DNA of 64,000 nucleotides, taken from NCBI RefSeq assembly GCF_900454535.1, contig NZ_UGSP01000001.1, positions 42,501 to 106,500 on the forward strand. Direction: 5' to 3'. Numbering within the stretch: the first letter of the stretch is position 1; each line of letters opens with the position of its first letter. The position numbers and the translations under genes were made by a program. Shown in pieces: positions 30,392 through 41,684 of the stretch. The notes below the pieces were generated by a model. The model ran no database searches. It saw only the letters and a list, made by a program, of their open reading frames with translations, and was not told where the DNA came from. The DNA comes from Avibacterium avium (GTDB taxonomy: Bacteria > Pseudomonadota > Gammaproteobacteria > Enterobacterales > Pasteurellaceae).

Positions 30392-31402
30392 ATGAAAAAA
30401 ACATTATCTGCTTTGGCCTTATTAACCACGTTTGCAGCGCCTGCTTTCGCCGCCAACGAAGTGAATGTCTATTCTTACCGTCAACCTTACCTCATTGAGC
30501 CGATTTTAAAACAATTTGAGCAAGAAACGGGGGTGAAAGTAAACTTTATTTATGCGGATAAAGGGCTTGTTGAGCGTGTGAAACGAGAAGGCGAGCTTAG
30601 CCCGGCTGATGTGCTATTAACTGTGGATATTAGCCGCGTGATGGAAATTGTGAATGCGGGCTTGGCACAGCCTATTCAATCCAAGGTGTTAGATAGCAAC
30701 ATTCCCGCACAATTCCGTGATAGCCAAGGCAAATGGTTTGCGCTGACTAGCCGTGCGCGCGTAGTGTATTCATCGAAAGATCGCGTGGGTAAATTGCCAG
30801 CAAGCTTCACTTACTATGATTTAGCCAAACCAGAATTAAAAGGCAAAGTCTGTGTGCGTTCAGGCAAACATTCTTACAATGTTTCGTTAATTGCTTCAAT
30901 GATTGCTCACGATGGCGTAGAAAAAGCCAAAGATTTCTTAACAGGATTAAAAGCGAACTTGGCACAAAAACCACAGGGTGGCGACCGTGATCAAGTGAAA
31001 GCCATTAAAGAAGGCGTGTGCGATTATTCATTAGGCAATAGCTATTATTACGGCAAAATGCTGGAAGATGAAAAACAAAAAAGCTGGGCGGAAGCGGCTT
31101 ATATCAACTATCCAAACCAAGAAACCGTGGGAACACATATGAACATCAGCGGTGTGGTAGTGGCAAAATATGCACCAAATAAAGACAACGCGGTGAAATT
31201 AGTGGAATTTTTAAGTGGCGACAAAGCACAGCATCTTTATGCTGAATTGAACCACGAATATCCAGTAAAACCCTCTGTACAAAAATCTAAATTGGTACAA
31301 TCTTGGGGTGAATTTAAACAAGATGATTTGCCATTAGAAAAAATCGCAGAAAACTATGAAAATGCGTTGAAATTAATCGATGAAGTAAAATTTGATCTGT
31401 AA
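30392..31402 (+). CDS. fbpA: Ferric iron ABC transporter substrate-binding protein
   Basis: Periplasmic Fe(III)-binding protein of an FbpABC importer. The start at 30392 (ribosome site GGAGAAC) begins a clear signal peptide cleaved after A-F-A; the in-frame codons back to 30335 are upstream of it. The mature protein starts ANEVNVYSYRQPY, the pattern of the Mannheimia FbpA / cyanobacterial FutA type, and carries the iron-ligand tyrosine run N-S-Y-Y-Y-G near residue 215. Length 336 from this start. It heads an operon with the permease and ATPase; a hairpin after it probably limits read-through. Confidence 0.92.
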   Translation: MKKTLSALALLTTFAAPAFAANEVNVYSYRQPYLIEPILKQFEQETGVKVNFIYADKGLVERVKREGELSPADVLLTVDISRVMEIVNAGLAQPIQSKVLDSNIPAQFRDSQGKWFALTSRARVVYSSKDRVGKLPASFTYYDLAKPELKGKVCVRSGKHSYNVSLIASMIAHDGVEKAKDFLTGLKANLAQKPQGGDRDQVKAIKEGVCDYSLGNSYYYGKMLEDEKQKSWAEAAYINYPNQETVGTHMNISGVVVAKYAPNKDNAVKLVEFLSGDKAQHLYAELNHEYPVKPSVQKSKLVQSWGEFKQDDLPLEKIAENYENALKLIDEVKFDL

Positions 31403-31417
31403 TAGATCCAATCTATG

Positions 31418-31455
31418 CTAGCCTATACCCATCAGGGATAGGCTAGTTTTATTTT
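31418..31455 (+). terminator. Attenuating hairpin between fbpA and fbpB
   Basis: CTAGCCTATACCC pairs with GGGATAGGCTAG (one bulged A, loop ATCA) and is followed by TTTTATTTT, just before the fbpB start. It has the form of a full terminator inside the operon. Confidence 0.8.
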
Positions 31456-31459
31456 GATT

Positions 31460-33115
31460 ATGGATAATTCCGCAAAACACAAAAATTTTTTCGCAAAAAG
31501 CACCGCACTTATCGCATTATTGGCGGTATTGGGGTTCTTCTTGCTGCCGATTATCGCCTTGTTGTTTTCGGCGTTTGAAGGCTCATTGCACAGTTTGCAA
31601 CATTTATGGCAAACGGTGTTTACCGACTATTTATTCAATTCTCTAAGCTTAGTATTCGGCACAACTGCGCTCAGTTTATGCTTTGCCTTGCCCTGCGCAT
31701 TTTTGGTGTCGCGTTATCATTTTGTTGGCAAAACGCTGTTGCAATGGTTACTTTGCCTGCCCCTTGCCATTCCTGCGTATTTATCTGCCTATCTTTACAC
31801 GGATTTTTTAGACTATCCCGGCATCGTGCAACAAAGTTTACGCACTTGGTTTGATTGGCAAAGCAAGCAAGATTATTGGTTTCCTTCCATTCGTAGCCTA
31901 GGCGGCGCTTGCTTTATTTTGGCGTTGTCGTTGTATCCTTATATTTTCTTATTAGTCAGAATGGCGTTGATGGAGCAAGGCGACAATTTACAGCAAAGCG
32001 CAAAACTATTGGGCGCAAGCCGTTGGCGTGTGTTTTACAAAATTACCTTTGCCCTTATCCGACCAGCTATTGCGGTGGGTTGTGCTTTGGTGGCAATGGA
32101 AACCTTGGGCGATTTTGGCACGGTAGCGTTTTTTGCCATTCCTTCACTCACTACGGCGATTTACGACACTTGGCTTGGCTTTGGCGATTTGCAAGCCGCA
32201 GCGCAGATTTCTCTGTTTATGCTCGGGTTGTTAGTGCTATTTATCAGCATTGAACGTTATGCACGCCGCCAGCAGCGCTATTATCAACGTTCAGGACAGC
32301 GCCCTGCGCAAACCCAACGGCTTAATGGACTAGGCTGGGGCTTACTGTTATTCAGCACACTGTTAATTATTCTTGCATTTTTTATCCCGCTCTTTCAGCT
32401 AAGTTATTGGTCAATTATCTATTTTGAACAAGCGTGGACAGCGGATTTCTGGCAATATAGCCAAAACAGCTTGCTAGTTTCTGGGCTAGCAATGATCATC
32501 TGCGTATGCTTAGCATTATTAATGCACTTTTGGGCAAGGTTACGCCCAACGCCTTTGGCCAAAATAGTCGTGCGCTTTTCTGCGCTAGGTTACGCTATTC
32601 CCGGGACAGTTTTGGCAATCGGCTTGTTAATTCCTTTTACCTTTGCCGATCATCAACTTAACCGCTTGTTAAAATGGCTTGATTTGCCAATGCTTGGCTT
32701 GGTATTTTCAGGCTCCATTTTCGCCTTGGTATCCGCTTATGTAATCCGCTTTTCGGCAATGGCTTTGGGCAGCTTAGAAACTAGCTTGAGTCAAATTCCG
32801 CCGTCTTTAGATATGGCAGGCAGAATGTTAGGCTATAAATCTTGGGGAATTTGGCGCAAAATTCACTTGCCCCTAATGCGTAAAGGCATTTTCACTGCAT
32901 TATTGCTGGTTTTTATTGAAAGTATGAAAGAACTCAATGCGTCTTTATTGTTGCGTCCGTTTAATTTTGATACGCTCGCCACCCACGTTTTCACCTTTAC
33001 TTCAGATGAACAGCTTGAACGCGCCGCCTTACCCGCCTTAGTGCTTATTTTAGTGGGGATTATTCCCGTGTTGATTTTAACTCGTTCTTTACTGCAATCA
33101 GGGAAAAAAGCTTAA
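31460..33115 (+). CDS. fbpB: Ferric iron ABC transporter permease (fused two-domain)
   Basis: A 551-residue inner-membrane permease made of two similar halves of about six helices each, joined near residue 280, as in other FbpB/SfuB proteins. Each half carries the coupling EAA-type loop: one near residues 175-195 (L-L-G-A-S-R-W-R-V-F) and one near residues 445-465 (M-L-G-Y-K-S-W-G-I-W). The ATG at 31460 is chosen over an in-frame TTG at 31454; no strong ribosome site is present because the space is taken by the terminator hairpin. The stop is 2 bp before fbpC. Confidence 0.93.
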   Translation: MDNSAKHKNFFAKSTALIALLAVLGFFLLPIIALLFSAFEGSLHSLQHLWQTVFTDYLFNSLSLVFGTTALSLCFALPCAFLVSRYHFVGKTLLQWLLCLPLAIPAYLSAYLYTDFLDYPGIVQQSLRTWFDWQSKQDYWFPSIRSLGGACFILALSLYPYIFLLVRMALMEQGDNLQQSAKLLGASRWRVFYKITFALIRPAIAVGCALVAMETLGDFGTVAFFAIPSLTTAIYDTWLGFGDLQAAAQISLFMLGLLVLFISIERYARRQQRYYQRSGQRPAQTQRLNGLGWGLLLFSTLLIILAFFIPLFQLSYWSIIYFEQAWTADFWQYSQNSLLVSGLAMIICVCLALLMHFWARLRPTPLAKIVVRFSALGYAIPGTVLAIGLLIPFTFADHQLNRLLKWLDLPMLGLVFSGSIFALVSAYVIRFSAMALGSLETSLSQIPPSLDMAGRMLGYKSWGIWRKIHLPLMRKGIFTALLLVFIESMKELNASLLLRPFNFDTLATHVFTFTSDEQLERAALPALVLILVGIIPVLILTRSLLQSGKKA

Positions 33116-33117
33116 TA

Positions 33118-34155
33118 ATGAATACTTTAGATATTACCCATTTAACCTGCTGCTATAACAATCAGCCCATTTTGCAAGATCTTAATCTCTCCATTGAAAA
33201 TGATGATATTGTGTGTCTGCTCGGTGCAAGTGGCTGCGGAAAAACCACCTTGCTCAAAGCCGTTGCAGGATTAATTCCGCTGAGTGCAGGTAATATTCGT
33301 TTGCAAGATAAAGAAATTCAACATTTTGAGGCGAATGAGCGAGAAATAGGGCTGATCTTTCAAGATTATGCACTTTTTCCCCATTTAACCGTGGCGGAAA
33401 ATATTCTATTTGGGTTGCATCAAATAAATAAAAGCGAGCAAACAAAAAACTTACAAAAAATGACCGCACTTGTGCATTTACAAGGTTTAGAAAAACGCTA
33501 TCCCCACGAGCTTTCAGGTGGTCAGCAACAGCGCGTTGCCATTGCCCGCGCGCTAGCTTGTCAGCCCAAATTATTATTGCTTGATGAGCCTTTTTCTAAC
33601 ATTGACAGCCAAGTTCGCCATCAAATGATCGAAGAAATTCGCCATATTCTAAAACAACAGCATATTCCCGCCATTTTCGTTACCCATAGCAAAGAAGAAG
33701 CCTTTCTCTTTGCGGATAAATTAGCGGTAATGAACCAAGGAAAAATCTGTCAAATCGGCGCGCCAAGTACCGTTTACCAACAGCCAAACAGCCCTTTTGT
33801 TGCTAACTTTTTGGGGGAAATGAATTATCTGCCTTGCCAGCCCATTGATGATCAGCGTTGCCAATCGCTACTTGGCCTGCATTTGTGTTCCCCCCATCAA
33901 TCGCAACAAGCACCGAACTATCTCGCAATCCGCCCCGAACAGCTACAATTACGCGTGGCAGATACCCCAACACAAGCCAACGGTATTATTCGCCAACAAC
34001 GCTTTCTAGGCGCTTATTATAAATATCAAGTGGAAGTGGCAGGACAGTCTTTAAATGTGATTAGCCAACACGAATTTCCCTTACATAGTGCGGTGCAAAT
34101 TGACTTAAAAAATGGCTTTACACCGTTGTTATTTAGCGAAATGGTTGGTGAATAA
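33118..34155 (+). CDS. fbpC: Ferric iron ABC transporter ATP-binding protein
   Basis: ATPase of the FbpABC importer. Walker A is G-A-S-G-C-G-K-T-T near residue 36; the Q-loop is I-F-Q-D-Y-A-L-F-P near residue 80; the signature L-S-G-G-Q-Q-Q-R lies near residue 130; Walker B is L-L-L-L-D-E-P-F-S-N; the switch histidine is in V-T-H-S. After the ATPase domain (about 240 residues) comes the OB-like regulatory domain of the FbpC type (about residues 245-340). Length 345. It is the last gene of the operon and is followed by a terminator. Confidence 0.95.
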   Translation: MNTLDITHLTCCYNNQPILQDLNLSIENDDIVCLLGASGCGKTTLLKAVAGLIPLSAGNIRLQDKEIQHFEANEREIGLIFQDYALFPHLTVAENILFGLHQINKSEQTKNLQKMTALVHLQGLEKRYPHELSGGQQQRVAIARALACQPKLLLLDEPFSNIDSQVRHQMIEEIRHILKQQHIPAIFVTHSKEEAFLFADKLAVMNQGKICQIGAPSTVYQQPNSPFVANFLGEMNYLPCQPIDDQRCQSLLGLHLCSPHQSQQAPNYLAIRPEQLQLRVADTPTQANGIIRQQRFLGAYYKYQVEVAGQSLNVISQHEFPLHSAVQIDLKNGFTPLLFSEMVGE

Positions 34156-34178
34156 AAGGAACATTCATTCCTCATTGT

Positions 34179-34220
34179 AGTGCCTTGCATTTAGACTAAA
34201 AATACAAGGCACTGTTGTGT
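34179..34220 (+). terminator. Terminator of fbpABC
   Basis: AGTGCCTTG pairs with CAAGGCACT across a 17-base loop, followed by GTTGTGTTATTTT. It lies between convergent fbpC and cysK. Confidence 0.7.
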
Positions 34221-34230
34221 TATTTTCTGC

Positions 34231-35181
34231 TTAACCTTCAATTCCTTCAAACAATGCGGTGCTTAAATAACGCTCTGCGGCGGAAGGGAGAATGGCGACA
34301 ATCAGTTTATCGGCAAATTCGGGTAATTTGGCAAGGCGATCGGCCGCGGCTACTGCAGCCCCCGATGAAATGCCGGCTAGAATTCCTTCTTCCGCCATTA
34401 GACGGCGCGCGGTGGCAATAGCGGTTTCGCTATCCACGCGTTCTACGCGATCGATTAAGGAAAGATCGAGATTTTTTGGGATAAATCCTGCGCCGATGCC
34501 TTGAATTTTATGCGGGCCGGGTTTCACTTCTTCGCCATTTAAGGTTTGTGTGATCACTGGGCTTTCTTCAGGCTCAACGGCAACAGAAAGAATTTGTTTG
34601 CCTTTATCAAGTTTGATGGCTCGAGAGAGCCCTGTGATTGTGCCGCCTGTTCCCACGCCAGCGACCAACACATCGATTTTTCCGTCCGTATCATTCCAAA
34701 TTTCTACCCCAGTAGTTTGGCGGTGAATATCTGGGTTGGCGGGGTTTTCAAATTGTTTGAGCATCACATAACGATTCGGATCGCTCGCAAGGATTTCTTC
34801 GGCTTTCGCGATTGCCCCTTTCATTCCTTTTGCGCCCTCTGTTAGCACAAGATTAACGCCCAAGCCTCTCAATAAACGCTTACGCTCGGAACTCATTGTT
34901 TCAGGCATTGTAAGGGTCAATTTGTAGCCTCGAGCCGCTGCCACATAGGCTAAGGCAATCCCTGTGTTACCGCTGGTGGCATCAACAATTTCTTTGTCTT
35001 TGGTGAGAATACCGTCTTTTTCCGCTTGCCAGATCATATTCGCACCAATGCGACATTTCACGCTAAAACTTGGGTTACGCCCTTCGATTTTCACCACAAG
35101 ATTGCCATTGTTGCCAAAATGTTTAAGGCGGACTAAGGGGGTGCGTCCGATGGAATAAGAATTATCGCTATAAATTGTCAT
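34231..35181 (-). CDS. cysK: Cysteine synthase A
   Basis: PLP enzyme that makes L-cysteine from O-acetylserine and sulfide. The PLP lysine lies in [10 protein letters not shown] near residue 42, the substrate loop is T-S-G-N-T-G near residue 70, and the glycine-rich phosphate site [10 protein letters not shown] is near residue 175. The ATG at 35181 ([12 protein letters not shown]) is chosen over the in-frame GTG at 35190 because the GTG falls inside the ribosome site AGGTGA. Length 316. cysZ, its sulfate-uptake partner, lies next upstream; cysE, which makes the substrate, is at 46 kb. Confidence 0.96.
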   Translation of the reverse strand: MTIYSDNSYSIGRTPLVRLKHFGNNGNLVVKIEGRNPSFSVKCRIGANMIWQAEKDGILTKDKEIVDATSGNTGIALAYVAAARGYKLTLTMPETMSSERKRLLRGLGVNLVLTEGAKGMKGAIAKAEEILASDPNRYVMLKQFENPANPDIHRQTTGVEIWNDTDGKIDVLVAGVGTGGTITGLSRAIKLDKGKQILSVAVEPEESPVITQTLNGEEVKPGPHKIQGIGAGFIPKNLDLSLIDRVERVDSETAIATARRLMAEEGILAGISSGAAVAAADRLAKLPEFADKLIVAILPSAAERYLSTALFEGIEG

Positions 35182-35242
35182 TGTGTTCACCTGTTTAAAT
35201 TTGAATTAAAAGTGCGGTCATTTTTAGCATAGTTTTTCGGCA

Positions 35243-35286
35243 ATAAAAAATAGCCGTTTGCTATATTTTATAACTAACGGCTATTT
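35243..35286 (-). terminator. Terminator of cysZ
   Basis: On the minus strand AATAGCCGTT pairs with AACGGCTATT across a 17-base loop and is followed by TTTTATTGCC. It separates cysZ from cysK, so the two are probably separate transcripts. Confidence 0.8.
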
Positions 35287-35301
35287 AGGCTTTAATTTCA
35301 A

Positions 35302-36150
35302 TTAGTTAATAAAGCGATCTGAGTGATTTTTTAACGCATCTCGCTGATTATTGACAATTTTCGTGCGACTATTTTGTGTCGATTTATGATGCGGTTTAAA
35401 TTCAAATAAGGCGTTATCGCGATATTTTTCCACCCACATTGCCGTTGCACCGCATACTGCCACAGGAATAATCACCAAATTGATGATTGGCACAAAGGTA
35501 CAAAAAGTAATTAAGCCGCCAAAGGTTAAACTTAGCGTGCGTGTTTCGCCCAATTCATTACGCATAATATGGAAAGGAATTTTGTGGTTATCAAAAGGGT
35601 AATCGCAATATTGGATCGCCATCATCCACGCAGTAAATAAAAAGGTCAGCACAGGCACGATAGACTGCCCTAATACAGGAATAAAACTTAGTAAAAACAA
35701 GGCGATAAGTTTTGGTAAGCTATACCATAATTTTTGCCATTCACGCCCTAACATTCGTGGAATATCTTTGATGAAATCCATTGTACTCATTTCAATGAGA
35801 TTTTCGCCCGTGAGCATTTGCTCCACTTTTTCTGCGAGCAAGCCGTTGAAAGGGGCGGCAATAAAGCCTGAAAGGGTGGTAAAGGCAAAATAAAATAGGG
35901 TTAAAAGCATAAAAATGGATAACGCAAGTAAAATGCCACTTAACCACGCTAACCAATCGGGAACATAGCTAATCAGGCTATCAATTAGCCCGCCAATATT
36001 GCTCATGAACAGCCAAAACAGCCCCGAAAGCAATAAAATATTGAGCAAAATTGGCATAATCACAAAACGTCTTAAGCCTTTTTGTGTAATCAAATGCCAG
36101 CCCATCACAAAATAGTGAAAACCTTGTTTAAGTTCCTTTGCTTGCAACAT
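35302..36150 (-). CDS. cysZ: Sulfate transporter CysZ
   Basis: An inner-membrane protein that brings sulfate into the cell for cysteine synthesis. The 282 residues contain four long hydrophobic stretches (about 20-45, 60-100, 140-170 and 205-235) and the family segments [14 protein letters not shown] and [15 protein letters not shown]. The C-terminal tail of about 40 residues is basic and less conserved. It is divergent from zipA, the order also found in E. coli. Confidence 0.93.
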   Translation of the reverse strand: MLQAKELKQGFHYFVMGWHLITQKGLRRFVIMPILLNILLLSGLFWLFMSNIGGLIDSLISYVPDWLAWLSGILLALSIFMLLTLFYFAFTTLSGFIAAPFNGLLAEKVEQMLTGENLIEMSTMDFIKDIPRMLGREWQKLWYSLPKLIALFLLSFIPVLGQSIVPVLTFLFTAWMMAIQYCDYPFDNHKIPFHIMRNELGETRTLSLTFGGLITFCTFVPIINLVIIPVAVCGATAMWVEKYRDNALFEFKPHHKSTQNSRTKIVNNQRDALKNHSDRFIN

Positions 36151-36312
36151 TACTTTTCCTAAAAAATCTCTCTAATCAAATAAAAATGCGGTTTAGCATA
36201 CAAAGTGCGGTGAAAAAAATCAATTTTTGCATATCACCGAATTTGCAAAATATGGTAAGCTAGCAGCAATTTTTCCACTTGGTCAATATCCTTAATGGGA
36301 GAACATAACGCA

Positions 36313-37338
36313 ATGGATTTGAATACAATTTTGATTATTCTTGGTGTGGTAGCATTAGTTGCTTTAGTGGCGCACGGCATTTGGTCTAACCGCCGCGAGA
36401 AATCACAGATCTTCGAGAAAAGTAATAGCTTTAGCAAAGAAAGCGCTCCACGCCAGCCAGAACACAACGCGGCTAATTTTGCCACCAGAGAACCAATGGC
36501 CCAGCCAGCTCAATCATTTACTCAACAACCTGAGCCAATTTCATCAACGCAGCAAAATCTTGATTTTAACCAAAATCAGCCGGTCTATTTTGAGCAAACT
36601 CAAGTGCAAGAACCGCAAAATTTTGAACAAGCGATTAATCAGATTAAAATCAGTTTGCCAAATGAGCCGCAGCCAGTTCAAACCAGCGTTGAGCCTGCGG
36701 TGTCTTACTCTTCTCCGCAACATTTAGCTAATGCAACCATTGCAGAAATTGAATCTACGGTGAACACAGAAGAGGGTATTCACGCAGAACATCAATTAAC
36801 GGAAGTTTTAGCCACGCCAACGGAAAATGTTATTCAAATTGAACGTGAGCGTCCAATTGTGGAATTTGAAGAAGTGCAACAAAATGTTTCCGTCCAGCCA
36901 GCAGAAAAAGAAGAACCACAACAGCAAGATCAAGGCGCGAAAGATTTTATTATGCTGTATGTGGTTTCGCCTGAAGGCAAAGAGTTTCACGGCTTGTCAT
37001 TAGAGAAAGCATTCGATAGTTTAGGGTTTATTTTTGGCAACCGCCAAATTTATCACCGCCACGTTGATCTCAATGTAGCAAGCCCTGTGTTATTCAGTGC
37101 AGCGAATATTCAACATCCCGGCACCTTTGATCCAAACAATATGGCAGATTTCTACACCGTAGGCATCGCATTATTTATGCAGCTGCCGTCCCACGGTAAT
37201 GATCTCGTCAATTTACGAATGATGATCCGTGCCGCCAAAACCCTTGCTGAAGAACTGGGTGGCTTTGTGCTAACGGATCAGCAAGAAATTTTTGATGAAA
37301 ATGCGGAAAAAGCCTATTTGGCTAAAGTGAGTGCTTAA
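36313..37338 (+). CDS. zipA: Cell division protein ZipA
   Basis: Membrane-anchored division protein that tethers FtsZ. An N-terminal transmembrane helix (LNTILIILGVVALVALVAHG) is followed by a basic patch, a long P/Q-rich flexible linker (about residues 40-210), and the C-terminal FtsZ-binding domain (DFIMLYVVSPEGKEFHG onward, about 140 residues). The ATG at 36313 fits the family; the in-frame ATG at 36295 overlaps the GGGAGA ribosome site. Length 341. ligA follows in the same direction, as in E. coli. Confidence 0.94.
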   Translation: MDLNTILIILGVVALVALVAHGIWSNRREKSQIFEKSNSFSKESAPRQPEHNAANFATREPMAQPAQSFTQQPEPISSTQQNLDFNQNQPVYFEQTQVQEPQNFEQAINQIKISLPNEPQPVQTSVEPAVSYSSPQHLANATIAEIESTVNTEEGIHAEHQLTEVLATPTENVIQIERERPIVEFEEVQQNVSVQPAEKEEPQQQDQGAKDFIMLYVVSPEGKEFHGLSLEKAFDSLGFIFGNRQIYHRHVDLNVASPVLFSAANIQHPGTFDPNNMADFYTVGIALFMQLPSHGNDLVNLRMMIRAAKTLAEELGGFVLTDQQEIFDENAEKAYLAKVSA

Positions 37339-37444
37339 AAAGACAGAAAAAAGCACCACACTTTCTTTTATCGCAACTGGCGGGCCACTGTGTCCGCCTT
37401 AATTATTTGCACAAGCGCCAATTTTTAACGAAAAAGTGCGGTGA

Positions 37445-39490
<2,046 letters not shown>

Positions 39491-39493
39491 AGG

Positions 39494-39528
39494 AAAAAGT
39501 GCGGTAAAAATCACCGCACTTTTTTATC
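39494..39528 (+). terminator. Terminator of ligA built from inverted uptake signals
   Basis: AAAAAGTGCGGT pairs with ACCGCACTTTTT around a 7-base loop and runs on into TTATC. It begins 4 bp after the ligA stop. Confidence 0.88.
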
Positions 39529-39765
39529 TCATCATTTCCCTTTCTTTCTACTCTAATGGATTTCAACCATTGCGTTTATCAAGCCAAACAGAGATAACAA
39601 TAACAATGGACGCAAACAGGCGGCGTATTTAGCATTTTCTCTTTGATTAGAAAAGTGCGGTATATTTTTTTGAGCTTTTTATTTAGCCCAGATCTTTGGC
39701 GAAATATCTATTCTATGCTAGGCTTAATGCTATTTTATCAATCACTATGAGGGCAGCAATCCATT

Positions 39766-41637
39766 ATGACATCATTACTAACTTCCGCGTTTATCTATCT
39801 CTTTGCCGCCGTGGTGGCCGTGCCAATTTCCAAACGTTTGGGATTAGGTTCAGTGCTGGGCTATTTGTTGGCAGGGGTGGCGATTGGGCCAATTTTAGGC
39901 TTAGTCGGACAGGAAACCGAACGCGTGCAGCACGTTGCTGAATTTGGCGTGGTGATGATGTTATTTTTAATCGGTTTAGAGCTTGATCCTAAAATGCTAT
40001 GGGCGCTACGCACTAAGTTGCTCGGCTTAGGGGGCTTGCAGGTCATTCTATCTATTGGCGCGATTGCAGGGGTTGCCCATTTGCTTAATTTTAGCTGGGA
40101 AATGAGCATTGCCATTGGCTGTGTGTTGGCAGTGTCGTCCACTGCGATTGTGTTGCAAACCTTGGGGGAAAAGCATTTGTTGAATAGCCCTGGGGGGCAA
40201 AGCAGTTTTTCCGTGCTGTTATTCCAAGATATTGCCATCATTCCGATTTTAGCGTTCTTGCCAATGCTTGCTTCGCCTGAATTGATTGATAGTCTGCATA
40301 GCGCCGAGCAACATTCAGACAATTTATTAGACGGGGTGAATAATTATGTCAAAACCCTGATCACCTTTAGCGTGATTGGTTCGATTATCTTTGGTGGCTA
40401 TTTTCTCGCGCGCCCGATTTTCCGCTATATTGCCGCATCAAGAACCCGTGAAATTTTCACCGCATTTGCCTTAGCATTGGTGATCGGCATTGCAGCGATG
40501 ATGTCGGCTATCGGCCTTTCGCCTGCCTTAGGCACATTCTTGGCGGGCGTGGTATTGGCAAATAGTGAATATCGCCACGAACTAGAAAGCAATCTTGAAC
40601 CGTTCAAAGGCTTATTGCTTGGTTTGTTTTTCATTACCGTAGGCGCAGATATTAATTTCAGCTTATTATTCAATGACTTCACGGTGATTTTAGGCATCAC
40701 GCTATTATTTATTCTCATCAAAGCCATTGTCTTATGGGGGCTGGGGTTAATATTTCGCTTGGATCGCCTTAACCGTAATTTATTCGCTCTAAGCCTTGCT
40801 CCAGCGGGGGAATTTGGTTTTGTGCTACTTTCTTTCAGCCAACAAAATGGCATTCTACCAAGAGAAATCACCGACAAATTATTACTTGCCGTGGCCATTT
40901 CAATGTTGCTCACGCCTTTCTTATTTATTGGTTACGATAAACTGATCGTACCGCGTGCAAGCCACCAACAACAGCGCGAAAACGACACCATTGAAGATCA
41001 AAATGACGTACTCATTATCGGCCACGGACGTTACGGGCAAATTATCAGCGGAATGTTAATGAGTTGCGGCTACAAGCCTACGGTTATTGACTACGACGCC
41101 ACCTTAGTGGAAGGCTTATCGCGCTTTGGTTTAAAAACCTATTTTGGAGATGGCTCTCGTTCTGACTTGTTGGAAACTGCAGGCATTGCTAAAGCCAAAT
41201 TATTAGTGATTGCCCTTGATGACAAAGAACAAGCCATACAAATCGCCCACTTTGCGCATCACTTTTACCCGAATTTACCGATTATCACCCGTGCTTACGA
41301 TCGCCTGCACGTTTATGATTTATACCGTGCTGGGGCAAGAAATATTGTGCGAGAAACTTTCGATTCCGCGATCCGAAGCGGCCGTTTAGCCTTAGAACAG
41401 CTTGGAATGGACAAAGAAAAAGCCAAACAAATTGCGGAATTTTACTACCACCGCGATCGCCACGGCTTAGCTGAAATGGCAAGCCTTTACGATCCTGAAA
41501 TTTCCGTATTTAGCAACGAACGAATGATCGCCCGCGCCAAAGAACTCGAACAAGAAACCAAATCAATGATGCTCACCCTGCTCGCAGGTGGCAAGGTTGA
41601 TTGGCAACCAGGGGAAGAGAATCGATCGGGGGAGTAA
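39766..41637 (+). CDS. kefC: Kef-type potassium/proton antiporter
   Basis: Monovalent cation:proton antiporter-2 family protein, like KefB/KefC, which let K+ out in exchange for protons during electrophile stress. About 12-13 transmembrane helices fill residues 1-380, with the ion-path segments G-Y-L-L-A-G-V-A-I-G-P and L-F-Q-D-I-A-I-I-P. A cytoplasmic RCK/TrkA-N domain follows (VLIIGHGRYGQIISGML, residues ~415-540), with its Rossmann glycines and the E-T-F-D-S-A region. Length 623. KefB and KefC cannot be told apart with certainty by eye, and no KefF/KefG partner gene is adjacent. Confidence 0.85.
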   Translation: MTSLLTSAFIYLFAAVVAVPISKRLGLGSVLGYLLAGVAIGPILGLVGQETERVQHVAEFGVVMMLFLIGLELDPKMLWALRTKLLGLGGLQVILSIGAIAGVAHLLNFSWEMSIAIGCVLAVSSTAIVLQTLGEKHLLNSPGGQSSFSVLLFQDIAIIPILAFLPMLASPELIDSLHSAEQHSDNLLDGVNNYVKTLITFSVIGSIIFGGYFLARPIFRYIAASRTREIFTAFALALVIGIAAMMSAIGLSPALGTFLAGVVLANSEYRHELESNLEPFKGLLLGLFFITVGADINFSLLFNDFTVILGITLLFILIKAIVLWGLGLIFRLDRLNRNLFALSLAPAGEFGFVLLSFSQQNGILPREITDKLLLAVAISMLLTPFLFIGYDKLIVPRASHQQQRENDTIEDQNDVLIIGHGRYGQIISGMLMSCGYKPTVIDYDATLVEGLSRFGLKTYFGDGSRSDLLETAGIAKAKLLVIALDDKEQAIQIAHFAHHFYPNLPIITRAYDRLHVYDLYRAGARNIVRETFDSAIRSGRLALEQLGMDKEKAKQIAEFYYHRDRHGLAEMASLYDPEISVFSNERMIARAKELEQETKSMMLTLLAGGKVDWQPGEENRSGE

Positions 41638-41640
41638 GTT

Positions 41641-41674
41641 AAAGCCGTCAATATTGCTTGGCGGCTTTATTTAT
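41641..41674. terminator. Terminator between the kef gene and the AAA ATPase gene
   Basis: AAAGCCG pairs with CGGCTTT, extended inside by CAA / TTG around a bulge, and is followed by ATTTATAAT. It lies between convergent genes. Confidence 0.7.
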
Positions 41675-41684
41675 AATAAAAAGG

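Noticed and set aside
36295-36312. Upstream ATG as the zipA start
   Set aside because: It overlaps the ribosome site and adds six residues not seen in ZipA; the ATG at 36313 starts directly before the membrane helix.
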